From Acidimicrobiaceae bacterium (GTDB taxonomy: Bacteria > Actinomycetota > Acidimicrobiia > Acidimicrobiales > RAAP-2), in contig JABEUQ010000184.1 in NCBI GenBank assembly GCA_013044265.1, positions 1-63,999 of the forward strand: a stretch of DNA of 63,999 nucleotides, given 5' to 3'. The notes under the pieces were generated by a model that saw only the letters and a program-made list of their open reading frames with translations, searched no databases and had not been told where the DNA came from. A program made the position numbers and the translations under genes. Numbering within the stretch: the stretch's first letter is position 1; every line of letters starts with the position of its first letter. This document shows, in pieces, positions 1 to 8,729 of this stretch.

Positions 1-64
<64 letters not shown>

Positions 65-115
65 TTGTGGACTTACATCCTATCAGAAGTTGTGCACCAC
101 CATTCCGGAGGTGTC

Positions 116-2995
116 TTATCCGGCGAGAGCCTTCTGGGCGAGTTGGAGTTGTTGGTTCATCAATTTCACATCATTCTGATAAGTACCAAGGTTGCCAGCC
201 TTCAGCGCCGCTTGTGCCGCGCTGTAGTCGGCCGATGCTTGCGCCAAGTAGTAGGCAGCCGTCTGACCCGTCTTGCCGCTACCGCTCGTAGTGCCTCCGG
301 CAGTGCCACCAGTCGTCGTTGTCGGAACCGCTCCTCCCAATACGCCCGCGATGGCGCCCGCCAAGGTCGGGCTGATGCTCACCTGCTGATTGAAGACCGC
401 GATGACGTAGCGCAGTTGGGGCATCGAGTTCGACGTGGAGCTCACGTAGAAGGGGCGAATATAGAGCACGCTCTGGTCCAAGGGGACCATCAGGTCGCTA
501 CCCAAGATGACTTGAGATCCGTGCTGGTCGAGCAACGTGACCTCCGAGGACACGCTGGCGTTGGCCGAAATTTCGGAGTCGACCTGAGCGGGTCCGGTGG
601 TGGACTGTCCGCGCTGAGTGATGTACACGTTCAGCTGTCCGTAGTCTGTTGGATCACTCGTGGCGACCATGAACGCGCTGAGACTCTGCACGGTCGAAGA
701 ATTACCCGCCGGCACGAAGGCTACCGATTCGAGGAGCTGCTGATGATTGGCCTGCGGAAGGGATCCCACTTGGTACGTGGGGGCCATGGGCGACAGACTC
801 GATGAGACGATGTTGCCATTCACGTCAGTGACGGTGGTCTGCTGCAAACTCTGACTCGGGGCACCAGCACCAGTGGTGGGCGATACTTCCCAGCGGTCTG
901 ACGCATTGTAAAAAGCACTCGCCGACGTGATGTGGTAGCGACCCAAGGTCGCCGCCTGCACCGCGAACAAGTCCGTCGGGTAGCGCAGGTGCTGACGGAT
1001 GGCCGAGGGCATCGCACTCAGAGGCTGGAACATGTGGGGGAAGGCCGCCGCGTAGGCACGGATGATCGGGTCGGTCGGATCCATGATGTAAAAGGTCATC
1101 TTGCCCGTGTAGGCGTTGACGACAACTTTGACGGAATTGCGCACATAGTTAAAGCTGTAGGGCAGACCACCTTGACTGACGTTTAAGTTGCTCGCATTCT
1201 GGGAATACGGGTACTGATTCGTGGTGGTGTAGCCGTCGAGCACGAAATTGACCGCGCCGTTGGCAATGACCGCGTAGGGCTGTGCATCGAACGAGAGGAA
1301 CGGGGCGGCCTTCTGGGCCATCTGCATCACATCGCGCACGAAGAGCACCCGAGACTGCGGGGTGATCTGGTTGGAGATCAAGAAGTTGAAGTCACCCAGT
1401 CGTGCCGCGAGCGCCAGTCGGCTCAAGAATCCTCCGACGGCGACCCCGCCCTTGGCGGCGTAGTGCGTTTCGACTGGTTGTCCGGACGAAGTCTGGTAGT
1501 CGAGTTCGGCCTGCTTGGTGTTGGCGACGACCCAACCCGTATCACCGATACCGAAGTAGATGTCCGGGGTCGTGAGCTGGGGCAAACCTCCGGTCGACAC
1601 TGGGGGCACATTGGAAACGTTGAAGACCGGGTTACCGGTGGTGGGGTCGACCTGGTTGGCGGCCAAGACGGCCGCGCCAATACCGTGGGTGTACTGCAAG
1701 TGAGTGTTCACCCACGTTGGTGAGGTCAGGTTCGCCGGAGCCAACTCACGCGCGCCAATCAATACTGGAGTTACCTTGCCGTTGACCATGTAGCGGTCGA
1801 CAGCCAGCGTAGAGAAGGAGTAGTAGGCACGGATTGACTGACGTCGGGTCACCGTCGCGAGCGCAATACTGGGATCCGGATCCCACAGGCGGATGTTGTT
1901 GAGCGTATCGCTATCGGCCTTCAAGACGGCCGCGGGCACCGTGCTCACTGCCGCGAAGGAGTGGTATTGCACGTTGTTGAGTCCGTAGGCCTGACGTGTC
2001 GCGGCGATATTACGTGTGATGTAGGGCGCCTCGAGAGTGGCCTGCGCGGGGCTCACTTTAAAAGTTTGGAGGAAGGTCGGGTAGAGCACGCCAATGATGA
2101 GGGCGACGAAAGCCCAGAGACCGACCGCAACGGCAGGCAACGACCAGCCGCGCGAGCGTACATTGGCGAGCAGAATCAACGCCGACGCCAGCGACAAGAA
2201 GATCAGGATTGTCAAGGCGGGCATTCGCGCGTGCACGTCGGTGTAGCCCGCACCCTGCACGACACCGTTGGTCGAATTCACCAGTTCCCAGCGAGCGATG
2301 ACGTACCCCAAGGCCTTCATCAACGCAATGGCCGCGCCAATGACCGACAGGTGGGCCTTCACGCGCGGTGCCACGCGCGGGGACTGGCGAGTCGTTCGAA
2401 TTCCGCCATTGAAGAAGTGCAGCACTGACGTCACGACCAAGATGACGATGAGCGAGACAATGGTCCAGGTCACCACGAAAGACGCGAAGGGCAGATCGAA
2501 GACGTAGAAACCGATGTCCTTGTGGTACAACTGGTCCGTCTGGCCAAAGGACTGGCGGTGGACGAAGAGCAGCCACGTCTGCCACTGACCCGAAGCGTTG
2601 AGGCCCGCGATGAATCCAGTGAGGACGGCGATGCCAGCGTAGATACGGCCCGCGTAGGGTCGCACGGCGTTCTGAAAGCGGCGCACCACTTCGTCTTCGG
2701 GTTCGAAGCTGAGGTCGCGCGCGCCGAACCGATCGGTCAACATCAAGTTGACCCACATCAGGGCAAAGAAGATGACGCCGAACACGACGATCAGACCAAT
2801 TTTCGTCGCCCACATCGTGTTGAATACCTGGCCGAAGCCACCCTGGGAAAACCACATTTGGTCCGTCCAGATCACCGCGAGAGTGCGCAGGGACGCCACC
2901 AAGATGATTAATACGAAGACCCCGGTACCGATCCAAAGACGTCGCGACGGGCGGCTGAGACGGGTAGGAGGGCTGACGTCCGAGGGTGAGCGCAC
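116..2995 (-). CDS. UPF0182 family integral membrane protein
   Basis: This 959-residue protein matches the actinobacterial and cyanobacterial UPF0182 (COG1615) family in length and layout. About seven hydrophobic segments lie in the first 320 residues, followed by a large, probably external, domain of about 550 residues. The C-terminus has a Thr/Gly/Ser-rich linker (around residues 880-905) and a short Ala/Gln helix. Typical family wording is visible, such as WTDQMWF near residue 43 and YVFDLPFASF near 165. The function of the family is unknown. The GTG start is favoured because a TAGGCT -10 hexamer at 3002-3007 lies exactly six bases upstream, which predicts a leaderless mRNA. The next gene upstream on the same strand ends at 3017. 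Confidence 0.9.
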   Translation of the reverse strand: MRSPSDVSPPTRLSRPSRRLWIGTGVFVLIILVASLRTLAVIWTDQMWFSQGGFGQVFNTMWATKIGLIVVFGVIFFALMWVNLMLTDRFGARDLSFEPEDEVVRRFQNAVRPYAGRIYAGIAVLTGFIAGLNASGQWQTWLLFVHRQSFGQTDQLYHKDIGFYVFDLPFASFVVTWTIVSLIVILVVTSVLHFFNGGIRTTRQSPRVAPRVKAHLSVIGAAIALMKALGYVIARWELVNSTNGVVQGAGYTDVHARMPALTILIFLSLASALILLANVRSRGWSLPAVAVGLWAFVALIIGVLYPTFLQTFKVSPAQATLEAPYITRNIAATRQAYGLNNVQYHSFAAVSTVPAAVLKADSDTLNNIRLWDPDPSIALATVTRRQSIRAYYSFSTLAVDRYMVNGKVTPVLIGARELAPANLTSPTWVNTHLQYTHGIGAAVLAANQVDPTTGNPVFNVSNVPPVSTGGLPQLTTPDIYFGIGDTGWVVANTKQAELDYQTSSGQPVETHYAAKGGVAVGGFLSRLALAARLGDFNFLISNQITPQSRVLFVRDVMQMAQKAAPFLSFDAQPYAVIANGAVNFVLDGYTTTNQYPYSQNASNLNVSQGGLPYSFNYVRNSVKVVVNAYTGKMTFYIMDPTDPIIRAYAAAFPHMFQPLSAMPSAIRQHLRYPTDLFAVQAATLGRYHITSASAFYNASDRWEVSPTTGAGAPSQSLQQTTVTDVNGNIVSSSLSPMAPTYQVGSLPQANHQQLLESVAFVPAGNSSTVQSLSAFMVATSDPTDYGQLNVYITQRGQSTTGPAQVDSEISANASVSSEVTLLDQHGSQVILGSDLMVPLDQSVLYIRPFYVSSTSNSMPQLRYVIAVFNQQVSISPTLAGAIAGVLGGAVPTTTTGGTAGGTTSGSGKTGQTAAYYLAQASADYSAAQAALKAGNLGTYQNDVKLMNQQLQLAQKALAG

Positions 2996-3001
2996 CCTGA
3001 G

Positions 3002-3007
3002 AGCCTA
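3002..3007 (-). promoter_or_regulatory. Predicted -10 element TAGGCT of a leaderless promoter (UPF0182 gene)
   Basis: TAGGCT on the minus strand is followed by six bases and the GTG start at 2995. The spacing puts the transcription start on or next to the start codon. No Shine-Dalgarno sequence is present, which fits leaderless initiation. No convincing -35 box is visible. Confidence 0.6.
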
Positions 3008-3016
3008 GGTCAGAAT

Positions 3017-4735
3017 TTAGGCCGGTACCACAGTGCAGGCGCAACCCGCGTGCAACGGCGGATAGGCCGATCCACTCGGGAAAGCTTGGCCCGCGGGCCG
3101 CGGTGGAGCGGCGGCGTCCAGAGCGCACGCGTCACAGGGCGCGTCATTGGGTGCCGGAAAGAATCGAAGTGTGCGACCAGCGCTCGCAGTGGTGACACCC
3201 AGGTGAAAGGCCCGTCGGGCGGCGTCGGTGCAGAGCCGTTCAACGCGGGCGCCACGCCACTCCTTATAGGCAGCATTGGCACGCTCCGCGGCGTCGCCGT
3301 TGCCATCGGCCAGGATTCGTTTGCGCAGCGCTAAGACAATCGTCACTGCAAGATCGGCCGCACAGTCGTCGATGCCCACGCGCGCGTCCGCCTCGCTGAC
3401 AACGCCCGCTTCGTCGAAGGCGAACTGCACGCCCGCCGCGGTGGCGTCAGCGAGGGCGTCCACGGCCGCATCGGCGTAACGACGTCGCTGTTCGAGTTCG
3501 TCCTCGAGTTCAGAGACAATTGGTCCCTTGACGTCACGCAAGCGCTCCAACGTGACGTTTTGATCGTCTTGCAGTGCACGCTTGACCTTGCGCGTCAACA
3601 CCGATAGAGATTCGTTGATTGCCTGGTCGCGGCGTGCAAAAAGTTCGTCGAGCGGCGTCTCGAGTTTTGCCGGCGCTGCAGTCTTCTTCGGCGTGGTCGC
3701 GGTGGCGCCGCGCTCTTCAAGCGTGGCTTTGCGCAGGCGCGCGAAGATCTCATTGACCACGTCAGTACCGGTGGCATCATCGTCGACGAAGGACTCGGTG
3801 TCGAGACTGTCTGAGGTGAGGACCTCCGTCGCATTCGCGACTGTCGGGGGAGCCGTCGGCGTGGGTGCGGTGACTGGCTGGAGATTGCTCACCGCACTCG
3901 AAGGCGCGAGTGCATTCAATTGGGGCTCGGGTACGTGACGCAGCGGAGTTCCGGCGAGTAACTCTTCTTCGGTGAGATCCGGGCTCGGCGCACGAACACG
4001 CAGCGCCTCGAGAGCGGCGGCGCGCGCGGCCTCGTCCGAACCATTGATGTTGTCGAGCACCGCATCTACTTGCTCACGCACGGTTGACACGAAAGAGTTC
4101 ATCGAATCACGTGCGGCCCGCAATTGGTCAATCTGGATATGCAGGGCCTTGCGCTTGAGCGCCAGATCATTGAGCACGTGTCGACGAGCCTCATTGGCCT
4201 GCTCGACTATCGCCCGTCCTTGTCCACGGGCACGTTCGACCAGTGCGTCACCATTCACTTTGGCCGACTCGATCAGACGTTCGGCGGCGAGTCTGGCGTC
4301 GTGGTCGATTTGCGCGGCAGCGTGCTCGGCTTCGGTCAACATCGCCCCGGCGCGCTCTTGAGCCTCAATAAGGTGATTGGCGGCGCGCTTTTGGCTCTCG
4401 GAAAATAACAGCGTCGAGCGCTCCTGGGCTTCGGCGGTGACGCGACCGGCCTCTTCGTGGGCCGAGCGCAATATCGCCGCGCTCTGAGCACCCAGAGCGC
4501 TGGCCAGCGTTGCTTCGTCGAAAGTGGGATTCGCCGCACGACGCAGGGCCTCAGAGAGTTGCTCCTGCAGGTCACGAATGCGGCTCTCAAGATGACCGAC
4601 TTCGCGTGAGACGGTTTCGAGGTGCGAACGGACCTCTTGGGGATCGAGGCCACCTTTGCGCACCGTGTTGAAGTTGGTTCGAGCGATCTCAGTCGATGAT
4701 TGACGCGTCGTCGAGAGCATTCGCCGTTCTTCCAT
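3017..4735 (-). CDS. DivIVA-like coiled-coil protein with C-terminal SPP1-gp7-like Cys/His motif
   Basis: The protein has 572 residues from the ATG chosen here. Near the N-terminus is a DivIVA-type motif (FNTVRKGGLDPQEV, around residues 22-35). Long Ala/Glu/Arg-rich coiled coil follows to about residue 235, then a Pro/Thr-rich linker (about 275-330) and a second helical region. The last 40 residues carry C534, C537, H562, C565 and C567 in a CxxC...PPLHAGCAC arrangement. That resembles the end of phage head-morphogenesis proteins of the SPP1 gp7/Mu F type. DivIVA proteins mark curved membranes at poles and septa, so a cell-division or growth scaffold is a reasonable inference; the role of the tail is unknown. 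The start at 4735 is chosen because TAGGCT lies seven bases upstream; a longer TTG-started form (to 4765) is possible. Confidence 0.75.
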   Translation of the reverse strand: MEERRMLSTTRQSSTEIARTNFNTVRKGGLDPQEVRSHLETVSREVGHLESRIRDLQEQLSEALRRAANPTFDEATLASALGAQSAAILRSAHEEAGRVTAEAQERSTLLFSESQKRAANHLIEAQERAGAMLTEAEHAAAQIDHDARLAAERLIESAKVNGDALVERARGQGRAIVEQANEARRHVLNDLALKRKALHIQIDQLRAARDSMNSFVSTVREQVDAVLDNINGSDEAARAAALEALRVRAPSPDLTEEELLAGTPLRHVPEPQLNALAPSSAVSNLQPVTAPTPTAPPTVANATEVLTSDSLDTESFVDDDATGTDVVNEIFARLRKATLEERGATATTPKKTAAPAKLETPLDELFARRDQAINESLSVLTRKVKRALQDDQNVTLERLRDVKGPIVSELEDELEQRRRYADAAVDALADATAAGVQFAFDEAGVVSEADARVGIDDCAADLAVTIVLALRKRILADGNGDAAERANAAYKEWRGARVERLCTDAARRAFHLGVTTASAGRTLRFFPAPNDAPCDACALDAAAPPRPAGQAFPSGSAYPPLHAGCACTVVPA

Positions 4736-4742
4736 TCTTCTA

Positions 4743-4748
4743 AGCCTA
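4743..4748 (-). promoter_or_regulatory. Predicted -10 element TAGGCT upstream of the DivIVA-like gene
   Basis: TAGGCT on the minus strand is followed by seven bases and ATG at 4735. It overlaps the palindromic stretch CCTAGGCCCTAGG. It supports the ATG at 4735 over the upstream TTG at 4765. Confidence 0.5.
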
Positions 4749-4773
4749 GGCCCTAGGAGGGGCAAATTATGGC

Positions 4774-5904
4774 TTAATGGGGGGCACTGTAGGGCACCGG
4801 CGCCGCTCCCCTCAATTTGCGTAGATCAGCTAGGACCTGGGACAACGTTGACACACCAATGACGTGCAAACTGGCATTGGCGGTGCTCTTGGCGGCGGCG
4901 TAGTCACCCTGGGGAACAAAGAAATAGTGGGCACCAGCATTCTCAACGGCAATGGTCTTTTCGGCCGCGCCACCAATCGCCCCGATGTTGCCCGAAGAGT
5001 CAATGGTTCCAGTAGTGGCGATCACTCGGCCCCCAGTAAGGGAACCTCTACTCAGCGTGTCGATGAGCGTCAAGGTCATCGCGAGACCTGCTGAAGGTCC
5101 CCCGATATTGGCAGTGTTCAGAGTGATGGATCCGGGTAATGCGTAATCGAGACCATCTTCGGGAGCAATACCTAACCACGACGGGCCCGCCGTGGGGAAC
5201 TGTGCACAGTTCGTGGCGGTCGACGCATTGGGTGAGACCGCCGTGGTGACGGCGATGTGTACCGCTCGCGATCTGGTCAAGACACCGGTGGCGCTGAATT
5301 TGCCGGGCAACACGGTCAACGACAACTTGGTATCGGGCGCGACGTGCACGAGAGCACCCACGAGCGAACACGATGAAGTGACTGCGTGACCATCGATGGC
5401 GATGATCTCGTCACCAACACTGAGCCCCGCACGCGAAGCGGGGGTATTGTCCACGACACCAGTGACCACGGCACCGGCGGACGTCGCGGGTACTTTCCAA
5501 CCAAGCGCCCTGAGAGCTGCGACCTTGGCAGCGGTCTGGGAGTCACTCATCTGCAAGAATCCTTGCGCCACGAGTTGGCTCGCGGGAATACCAGGTTCGA
5601 GCAACTGATTAGCGCTCAGAAACTCGACGTGGTTCGTAAAGATCTTCATGTAGAGGTACTGCAGCTGCGACAAAGGTTGCAAGAAGACGTCAACCAGCAT
5701 GATGCGGTCACGATGAGGATCAGTGCCCAGTCCCTTGACGCTCACTAACGGCGCGACGTTGGTGGCATTACCCGGGGTGATCGCATAGATATTTGTCGAC
5801 CACGATCGCAGCCCCACGAGCAGTACCACGACGACCGCGAGAGTCGTCAAGAAACGACGAAGGCCACGCCGAGGTCGAGAAGGTGGTGAGATGGACTCGT
5901 GCAC
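4774..5904 (-). CDS. Membrane-anchored PDZ / Lon-type (S16) serine protease
   Basis: This 376-residue protein has a single N-terminal membrane anchor (about residues 19-32), a PDZ domain (about 143-205, with the core GDEIIAIDG) and a C-terminal Lon-type proteolytic domain. The Ser-Lys dyad is visible as S271 in GGPSAG and K316 in GAAEKT. The layout is that of the YlbL family found in Gram-positive bacteria, probably an extracytoplasmic quality-control or signalling protease. The GTG start is forced: an in-frame TGA lies at 5914-5916 and the next residues lead into the anchor. Its start codon overlaps that of the divergent HEAT gene. The DivIVA-like gene follows closely on the same strand. Confidence 0.9.
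   Translation of the reverse strand: MHESISPPSRPRRGLRRFLTTLAVVVVLLVGLRSWSTNIYAITPGNATNVAPLVSVKGLGTDPHRDRIMLVDVFLQPLSQLQYLYMKIFTNHVEFLSANQLLEPGIPASQLVAQGFLQMSDSQTAAKVAALRALGWKVPATSAGAVVTGVVDNTPASRAGLSVGDEIIAIDGHAVTSSCSLVGALVHVAPDTKLSLTVLPGKFSATGVLTRSRAVHIAVTTAVSPNASTATNCAQFPTAGPSWLGIAPEDGLDYALPGSITLNTANIGGPSAGLAMTLTLIDTLSRGSLTGGRVIATTGTIDSSGNIGAIGGAAEKTIAVENAGAHYFFVPQGDYAAAKSTANASLHVIGVSTLSQVLADLRKLRGAAPVPYSAPH
5899..5904. promoter_or_regulatory. Shared GTGCAC palindrome used as start codon by two divergent genes
   Basis: On the plus strand GTG at 5899-5901 starts the HEAT-repeat gene. On the minus strand GTG at 5904-5902 starts the PDZ protease gene. In-frame stops bound both reading frames (TGA at 5887-5889 plus, and TGA read at 5916-5914 minus), so neither gene can start further upstream. 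Each promoter must lie inside the other gene or each message must be almost leaderless. A possible minus-strand -10, TAGCGT, lies at 5917-5922. Confidence 0.8.
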
Positions 5905-6531
5905 AGTGATGAATCAACGCTACCGGACGACGTCGACGCCCTCCTTCTCGCGGCGGGATACCGCGAGGATGCCAGTCTCGACGCTTTCATCGTCGCCCGG
6001 CTTGGCGACGTCCTCCCTCGGCGGCGAATCTTGGCGTTGCGCGCAGCATTGCGCCGCGACATCGTCTCCGACGAGGTCTGGCGCAGGGCCCTCGGTGACG
6101 AGGACGTGGACGTGCGCCGCGAGGCGTTAACGCTGATCGCCGGCGCCCCATTGCTGGAGGAGACCATCTTCGCCTTGCTCATCGAGGCCCTCAGCGACAC
6201 CGACGCTCTGGTGGTTGACGGCGCGGTATTTGCCCTGGGCGAACACCTCTACGTCCCCGCCGTGGAGCAGTTGATCAGCGTGGCGAGCCAACACGAGGAC
6301 GCACGGTGTCGCGAATCAGCCATCGCGGCACTGGGGGCAATCGGTGAGGACCGCGCACGAGTCGTGATTCTGGCAGCCCTGGAAGATAAGCCCGCGGTGC
6401 GACGACGCGCCATCGTGGCACTCGCCAATTTCGAGGGACCCGACATCGACGCCGCGCTGGCGCGAGCGAGCGAGGACCGCGACTGGCAGGTACGTGCCGC
6501 CGTCGACCAATTGGGCCGAGGCGAAGACTGA
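5899..6531 (+). CDS. HEAT-repeat (PBS-lyase-type) protein
   Basis: This 210-residue protein is built of helical repeats of about 30 residues with the Ala/Leu/Arg pattern of HEAT or PBS-lyase HEAT-like repeats. Examples are RRILALRAAL, VRREALTLIAG, RESAIAALGAIGE, VRRRAIVALANF and WQVRAAVDQL. There is no signal peptide or membrane segment, so it is probably a cytoplasmic scaffold or protein-binding module; the partner is unknown. Its GTG start lies in the GTGCAC shared with the divergent protease gene. It ends one base before the stop codon of the convergent mreB-like gene. Confidence 0.8.
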   Translation: MHSDESTLPDDVDALLLAAGYREDASLDAFIVARLGDVLPRRRILALRAALRRDIVSDEVWRRALGDEDVDVRREALTLIAGAPLLEETIFALLIEALSDTDALVVDGAVFALGEHLYVPAVEQLISVASQHEDARCRESAIAALGAIGEDRARVVILAALEDKPAVRRRAIVALANFEGPDIDAALARASEDRDWQVRAAVDQLGRGED

Positions 6532-6532
6532 T

Positions 6533-7537
6533 CTAACGGTCGACTTGGCGAAAGAGTCCGTGCAAGGACGACATCTGTTCCAGGCACATCTGTAGTCCAC
6601 GAATGATCACCGTGCCCGGCTCGTCGGCCACCCGAATCGTTACACCCGTAGTGTGGGCAATCAACTCGGCTAAGTCGGTGAGTTGCGCGTGCCCCCCCAC
6701 GAGCACCATTCCCTGCGTGCTCACATCCTGAGAGAGGTCCGGCGGCGCATCGGCCAAGCACTCTTGGATGAGGCGCAGGGTCGCGCTCACCGTGTCGGCC
6801 AGTGCGGCATTCACCAACTCGGCGCGCACCTCGACTGTTTCAAGCTTGCCGTCTTCTATTGCGCGCGCACTGATGGTGTGGGACTGTCCTTGGCTGCGGC
6901 TACGCGCCGAGCTCATCGAGATCTTGAGCTCCTCGATAATTGAAGGAGCGACCACGACACCTTGGCGAAGGCGCAACAGAGTCGCGATGGCACTGTCAAT
7001 GTCGCCACCGCCCACGCGACGCGCCCCCGAAGAGACAATGCCGCCTAAGGAGATGAGTGCAGATTCTGACGCCCCGGCGCCGAGCACCGTCACCGCGGAC
7101 CCCACGGGATCCTGCACCGGGAGTCCGAGTCCGATGGCGGCAGCAATGGGTGCCTCCATCAACGAAACCTCACGCGCGCCGGCCTGAATGGCCGCTTGGC
7201 GTAACGCGCGGCGCTCGATCGATGTCGCCAACGACGGTACGCTCATCACCACTCGGGCACGACTGAGCTTAGAAACGCCGGCACGTTCGAAGAGTCCGGC
7301 GATGAGCCGGGCCGTCACGTCGAAATCCACCGTGGTGCCTTGGGACAGTGGTCGAAACACCACCATGTGCCGTGGCGTGCGGCCAATCAAGTCAATCGCC
7401 CCGTGACCCACGTCGACGACCTCTCCCGAAGTGGTGTCGATGGCCACCATCGTCGGTTCGTCGAAAAGGATGCCTCGATCCGCGGTGGCTAAACGGGTGC
7501 GGGCCGTGCCGATATCGAGTGCGACGTCCGTGGCCAT
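6533..7537 (-). CDS. mreB: MreB-like actin homologue (rod-shape protein)
   Basis: The protein has 334 residues, close to the usual MreB length. Actin-fold motifs are visible: phosphate 1 ALDIGTARTRLA at the N-terminus, the connect-1/phosphate 2 region with GAGASESALISLGG, and an adenosine motif GMVLVGGHAQL near residue 275. The sequence departs from textbook MreB (for example GARRVGGGDIDSAI), so a divergent paralogue is possible. It would polymerise under the membrane to guide wall synthesis. No mreC or mreD is adjacent. The start at 7537 is preferred over a longer frame because the homology starts there and TAGCAT lies eight bases upstream. Confidence 0.82.
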   Translation of the reverse strand: MATDVALDIGTARTRLATADRGILFDEPTMVAIDTTSGEVVDVGHGAIDLIGRTPRHMVVFRPLSQGTTVDFDVTARLIAGLFERAGVSKLSRARVVMSVPSLATSIERRALRQAAIQAGAREVSLMEAPIAAAIGLGLPVQDPVGSAVTVLGAGASESALISLGGIVSSGARRVGGGDIDSAIATLLRLRQGVVVAPSIIEELKISMSSARSRSQGQSHTISARAIEDGKLETVEVRAELVNAALADTVSATLRLIQECLADAPPDLSQDVSTQGMVLVGGHAQLTDLAELIAHTTGVTIRVADEPGTVIIRGLQMCLEQMSSLHGLFRQVDR

Positions 7538-7545
7538 GGCTATCC

Positions 7546-7551
7546 ATGCTA
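7546..7551 (-). promoter_or_regulatory. Predicted -10 element TAGCAT (mreB-like gene)
   Basis: TAGCAT on the minus strand is eight bases upstream of the ATG at 7537, so the leader would be about one or two bases. The spacing is slightly longer than the six-base spacing seen at other units here. Confidence 0.4.
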
Positions 7552-7598
7552 GGTCGCGCGTCGAAGTGGCTTCCTGACACCAATGGAGTAAACACGAA

Positions 7599-7604
7599 TA
7601 AGTT
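7599..7604 (+). promoter_or_regulatory. Predicted -10 element TAAGTT of a leaderless promoter (DUF2342 gene)
   Basis: TAAGTT is followed by exactly six bases and an in-frame GTG at 7611. A -35-like CTGACA lies at 7574-7579, 19 bases upstream. This favours GTG at 7611 over ATG at 7605 as the true start. Confidence 0.55.
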
Positions 7605-7610
7605 ATGTAC

Positions 7611-8729
7611 GTGACTGACTTTCCGATGGGTGACATGTTCGGCGACCTGTTCAAGATGCTCGGACAGCAAGGGCCCGACGCCTGGTTCCAAACCGCCGTG
7701 CAACTAGCCGTCAATGTTGCGCGCGGCGACGACGGCGACCCCAATGCTCAACCGAGTGAACGACAACGACTCGAAGAATTCGCGCCTCTCGTGGGGCGTC
7801 ACGTGGACGCCCTCTTCAGTGTCTCTTCAAAGCCTGAGGTGACTGCCGTCAACCGCTCGGGTTTGACCCTCGCGGCATTGAGCCAGTGGAAACCTCTCAT
7901 TAGCCCCATGGCTGAGACTCCCACGTCGCTCGACCTCGAAAATGTCGAAGGGGGAGCGATGCTGGCCCAACTCGCCGGATCGCTGGGCCCGCTCTTCCTA
8001 GGTTTTCAGCTGGGCTCGGTCGCTGGACACTTCTCGGAACGCGCTTGGTCGCTGTCGGCCCTTCCCCTGCCGCGCGAAAATGCCACCCGACACTTCGTCG
8101 TCAACAATCTCGTCGCCTTCGCCGAAGAATGGTCCCTCGAGCGTGACGAGGTCTACGTCTTCGCACTCGCACGTGAGTTCGTAGCGTCGCTGGTTCTCTC
8201 TCAACCCGGTACGGGAGATGCTCTGCGCGCATTGCTCGTCGACGCGGTACGCGAATCAGCGGCCGCTCAAGGTGACTTGATGGCGCGATTACAGGGCATG
8301 ATTAACCCCGAAAACATGGCGTCATTCATGAGCAATCCAGAAGCCCTACTCGACGAGATTGAGCTACCCGGAGAAACCGACGCGACACGAGCCATCAATG
8401 CGGCCTGTGGTGTGTTGGGTGCATTCTTCGATGCTGCCGCCGAAGAGATCACCACCGCAGTGCTGGGACCCCGACCATCATTAAGCGAAGCGTGGCGTCG
8501 ACATCGCCTCAGCGACGCACGTGGTGAAGACGCGGCGGCGGCACTCTTTGGCATTTCGAACCAAGGTCCGCACCACGAACTCGCGCGGAACTTCGTCACC
8601 GCTATTGCGCTCTCGCACACTTTGGAGGCATTCAGTGCGCTGCTTCGCGTGGATGGATTGCCCAGTAATTACGAACTCAGTGACGCCGCTGCCTGGTACG
8701 AGCGAGTGTCAAACTCGCCACTGGCCTAG
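7611..8729 (+). CDS. DUF2342 zincin-like protein with degenerate active site
   Basis: This 372-residue protein follows the actinobacterial DUF2342 family, which is often annotated as a zinc-dependent metalloprotease or as associated with coenzyme F420 biosynthesis. The N-terminal region begins MFGDLFKMLG and the C-terminus has the family ending LPSNYELSDAAAWYERV. Where the family normally carries the HExxH zinc motif after a WxLxxxE-like helix, this protein reads FALAREFVA (bases 8160-8186). Both histidines and the catalytic Glu of the motif are absent, so proteolysis is unlikely. GTG at 7611 is chosen from the promoter; ATG at 7605 is in the same frame. The stop overlaps that of the convergent gene in CTAG at 8726-8729. 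Confidence 0.78.
   Translation: MTDFPMGDMFGDLFKMLGQQGPDAWFQTAVQLAVNVARGDDGDPNAQPSERQRLEEFAPLVGRHVDALFSVSSKPEVTAVNRSGLTLAALSQWKPLISPMAETPTSLDLENVEGGAMLAQLAGSLGPLFLGFQLGSVAGHFSERAWSLSALPLPRENATRHFVVNNLVAFAEEWSLERDEVYVFALAREFVASLVLSQPGTGDALRALLVDAVRESAAAQGDLMARLQGMINPENMASFMSNPEALLDEIELPGETDATRAINAACGVLGAFFDAAAEEITTAVLGPRPSLSEAWRRHRLSDARGEDAAAALFGISNQGPHHELARNFVTAIALSHTLEAFSALLRVDGLPSNYELSDAAAWYERVSNSPLA

Noticed and set aside
65..805. 246-residue plus-strand frame
   Set aside because: Antisense to the UPF0182 gene; Arg/His-rich without domain, explained by GC-rich codon shadow.
2058..3128. 356-residue minus-strand frame
   Set aside because: Another frame of the same strand over the N-terminal half of the UPF0182 gene; the real gene has membrane helices and family matches.
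4744..4757. CCTAGGCCCTAGG palindrome
   Set aside because: Considered as a terminator or operator; the stem is short, and the TAGGCT within it is better explained as a -10 element.
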